Source: Planctomycetota bacterium
GTDB lineage: Bacteria > Planctomycetota > Planctomycetia > Isosphaerales > Isosphaeraceae
Assembly (NCBI GenBank): GCA_021777685.1
Contig: JAJYDH010000002.1
Span: 1-39,122, forward strand
Direction of reading: 5' to 3'
Length of the DNA: 39,122 nt
The notes below the pieces were generated by a model that ran no database searches, was not told the origin of the DNA, and worked only from the letters and a program-made list of their open reading frames with translations. Shown in pieces: positions 38,149-39,122 of the stretch. The translations under genes were made by a program, and so were the position numbers. Numbering within the stretch: the stretch's first letter is position 1; every line of letters begins with the position of its first letter.

Positions 38149-39122
38149 ATGCGACCCGCCCGCGTCCTCCCCGTCCTTGCGATGCTCCTCGGTGCCTGCG
38201 CCGCCCCCTTCGAGGAGTCGCGGGCCGAGCCGCCGGCCGGGGAGGGGTGGGCGTTCTCGTATCCGGCGGGGGCCGACCCGGCGAAGAGCCTGATCGACCT
38301 CCGATCGCTCAACGAGCCGGTCGCCGGACAGTCTGGCTTCGTCAGGCTCTCGGCCAACGGCGACGACTTCGTGCTCGGCGACGGCTCCCCCGCTCGCTTC
38401 TGGGCGATCGGGTCGGAAGTCTTCCGGGGCAATCCCGCCGACATGAAGAAGCACGCCCGGTTCCTCGCCGGCCTCGGCGTCAACATGGTCCGGCTCCACG
38501 CCCAGATCTGCCCGCCGGGGCCGAACTCGAACCTCACCGACGTCAACGAGAAGGAGATCGACGGCATCTGGCGCTTCGTCGCCGAGCTGAAGGCCCAGGG
38601 GATCTACGCGACGATCTCCCCGTACTGGGCCCACTCGGCCGACGCGACCCGGTGGGGGATCGAGGGGCACAACGCCCCCGGCGCCCTCTGGGGCCTGCTC
38701 TTCTTCGACGAGACCCTGCAAAAAGGCTACAAGGCGTGGGCCGCCGCCCTCTACTCGCGGCCGAATCCCTACACCGGCGTCCCCCTGGCGAAGGACCCCG
38801 CCGTCGCCATCATCCAGGTCCAGAACGAGGACAGCCTCCTCTTCTACACGATGATGGGGCTCCAACCGGCGCAGAAAGCCCGGCTCGGCAGGAAGTTCGC
38901 CGCCTGGCTCGCCGCGAAGTACGGAAAGGCCGGCCAGATCCCGAAAGCCTGGGCCGGTGCCAGGCACGCGGACGACGACCTCGGGGCCGGCCGCGTCGGG
39001 CTCCTCCAGCCGTGGGAGACCCTCAAGCCGATCGCCGGGGGCATGGGCGTCCGGGCCTCGGACCAGTTCCGATTCCTCGTCGAGACGCAGCGGGATTTCT
39101 ATGCGGCCATGAGGCGGTTCTA
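38149..39122 (+). CDS. Lipoprotein, glycoside hydrolase-like (partial, runs off window)
   Basis: 324 residues are visible and the frame is still open at the window end. The N-terminus has a lipobox (LAMLLGACAAP), so the mature protein is probably a lipid-anchored exported enzyme. The body begins FVRLSANGDDFVLGDGSPARFWAIGSEV. This is followed by TIM-barrel blocks of GH5/clan GH-A-like enzymes: KKHARFLAGLGVNMVRLHAQ, VAELKAQGIYATISPYWAH, and DPAVAIIQVQNEDSLLF, where Asn-Glu would be the acid/base. The nucleophile Glu lies beyond the window. GAGGA 8 bases upstream supports ATG 38149 over the ATG at 38143. Substrate is unknown. Confidence 0.75.
   Translation, partial: MRPARVLPVLAMLLGACAAPFEESRAEPPAGEGWAFSYPAGADPAKSLIDLRSLNEPVAGQSGFVRLSANGDDFVLGDGSPARFWAIGSEVFRGNPADMKKHARFLAGLGVNMVRLHAQICPPGPNSNLTDVNEKEIDGIWRFVAELKAQGIYATISPYWAHSADATRWGIEGHNAPGALWGLLFFDETLQKGYKAWAAALYSRPNPYTGVPLAKDPAVAIIQVQNEDSLLFYTMMGLQPAQKARLGRKFAAWLAAKYGKAGQIPKAWAGARHADDDLGAGRVGLLQPWETLKPIAGGMGVRASDQFRFLVETQRDFYAAMRRF

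Noticed and set aside
36904..38967. 687-aa minus-strand frame at the right end
   Set aside because: Antisense to the SMP-30 gene and the lipoprotein gene, running through a hairpin repeat; no domain or start signal.

Overview
The window is GC-rich chromosomal DNA from a planctomycete, most likely an Isosphaeraceae-type lineage. This is inferred from gene content: a DUF1501 protein with a twin-arginine leader, a secreted DUF1080 protein, an SHD1-tailed secreted protease, PEP-CTERM proteins, a planctomycete-type ECF sigma factor, two Hanks-type Ser/Thr kinases, and many Gly/Tyr-rich secreted proteins. Genes lie on both strands in short operons, several joined by 4-base stop/start overlaps (GTGA or TTGA).

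Layout. 1-1340: a dispersed hairpin repeat, then a protoglobin gene divergent from an Rrf2-type regulator, with a 13-base direct repeat over a good minus-strand promoter. 1378-10086: mostly exported proteins (two alpha/beta hydrolases, DUF1501, a subtilisin-like protease coupled to a Gly/Phe/Tyr-rich protein, DUF1080, a Gly-rich protein) plus an Ada-type alkylation-repair protein. 10087-11472: a decayed gene fragment and a one-TM protein of unknown role. 11509-11689: a MITE-like repeat. 11820-15319: an acyl-ACP/acyl-CoA synthetase, a GxxExxY nuclease-like gene enclosed by 45-base terminal inverted repeats, and an FHA-zinc-ribbon-kinase. 15415-21376: biosynthesis, with tyrA, a purL carrying two N-terminal PurS-like repeats, a NYN-domain protein and purQ.

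21699-26502 is the standout region: 24 tRNA genes on the plus strand in three blocks (4 + 15 + 5), interrupted by a secreted trypsin-like protease gene with its own promoter and by a 150-aa orphan gene. I folded each tRNA by hand. They cover 15 amino acids, none encodes CCA, and spacers are often only 1-40 bases. Eight have C instead of the near-universal U at position 33. All three leucine tRNAs have short class I variable regions. The two CAT tRNAs are only 68 nt. This resembles the tRNA arrays known from mobile elements, but with unusual anticodon-loop and cloverleaf features.

26565-39122: an SDR oxidoreductase, a Pro-rich protein with a BON-like tail, a GT2 glycosyltransferase coupled to a YjbQ-family protein, rarA/mgsA, another MITE-like repeat, an ECF sigma factor, a PEP-CTERM protein followed by the tail of a second one, a kinase with zinc-finger and TPR domains, an SMP-30/gluconolactonase-like protein, a fourth hairpin repeat, and the start of a lipoprotein resembling a glycoside hydrolase that runs off the window.

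All assignments come from reading motifs in the sequence. No database search was run, and domain boundaries are approximate.
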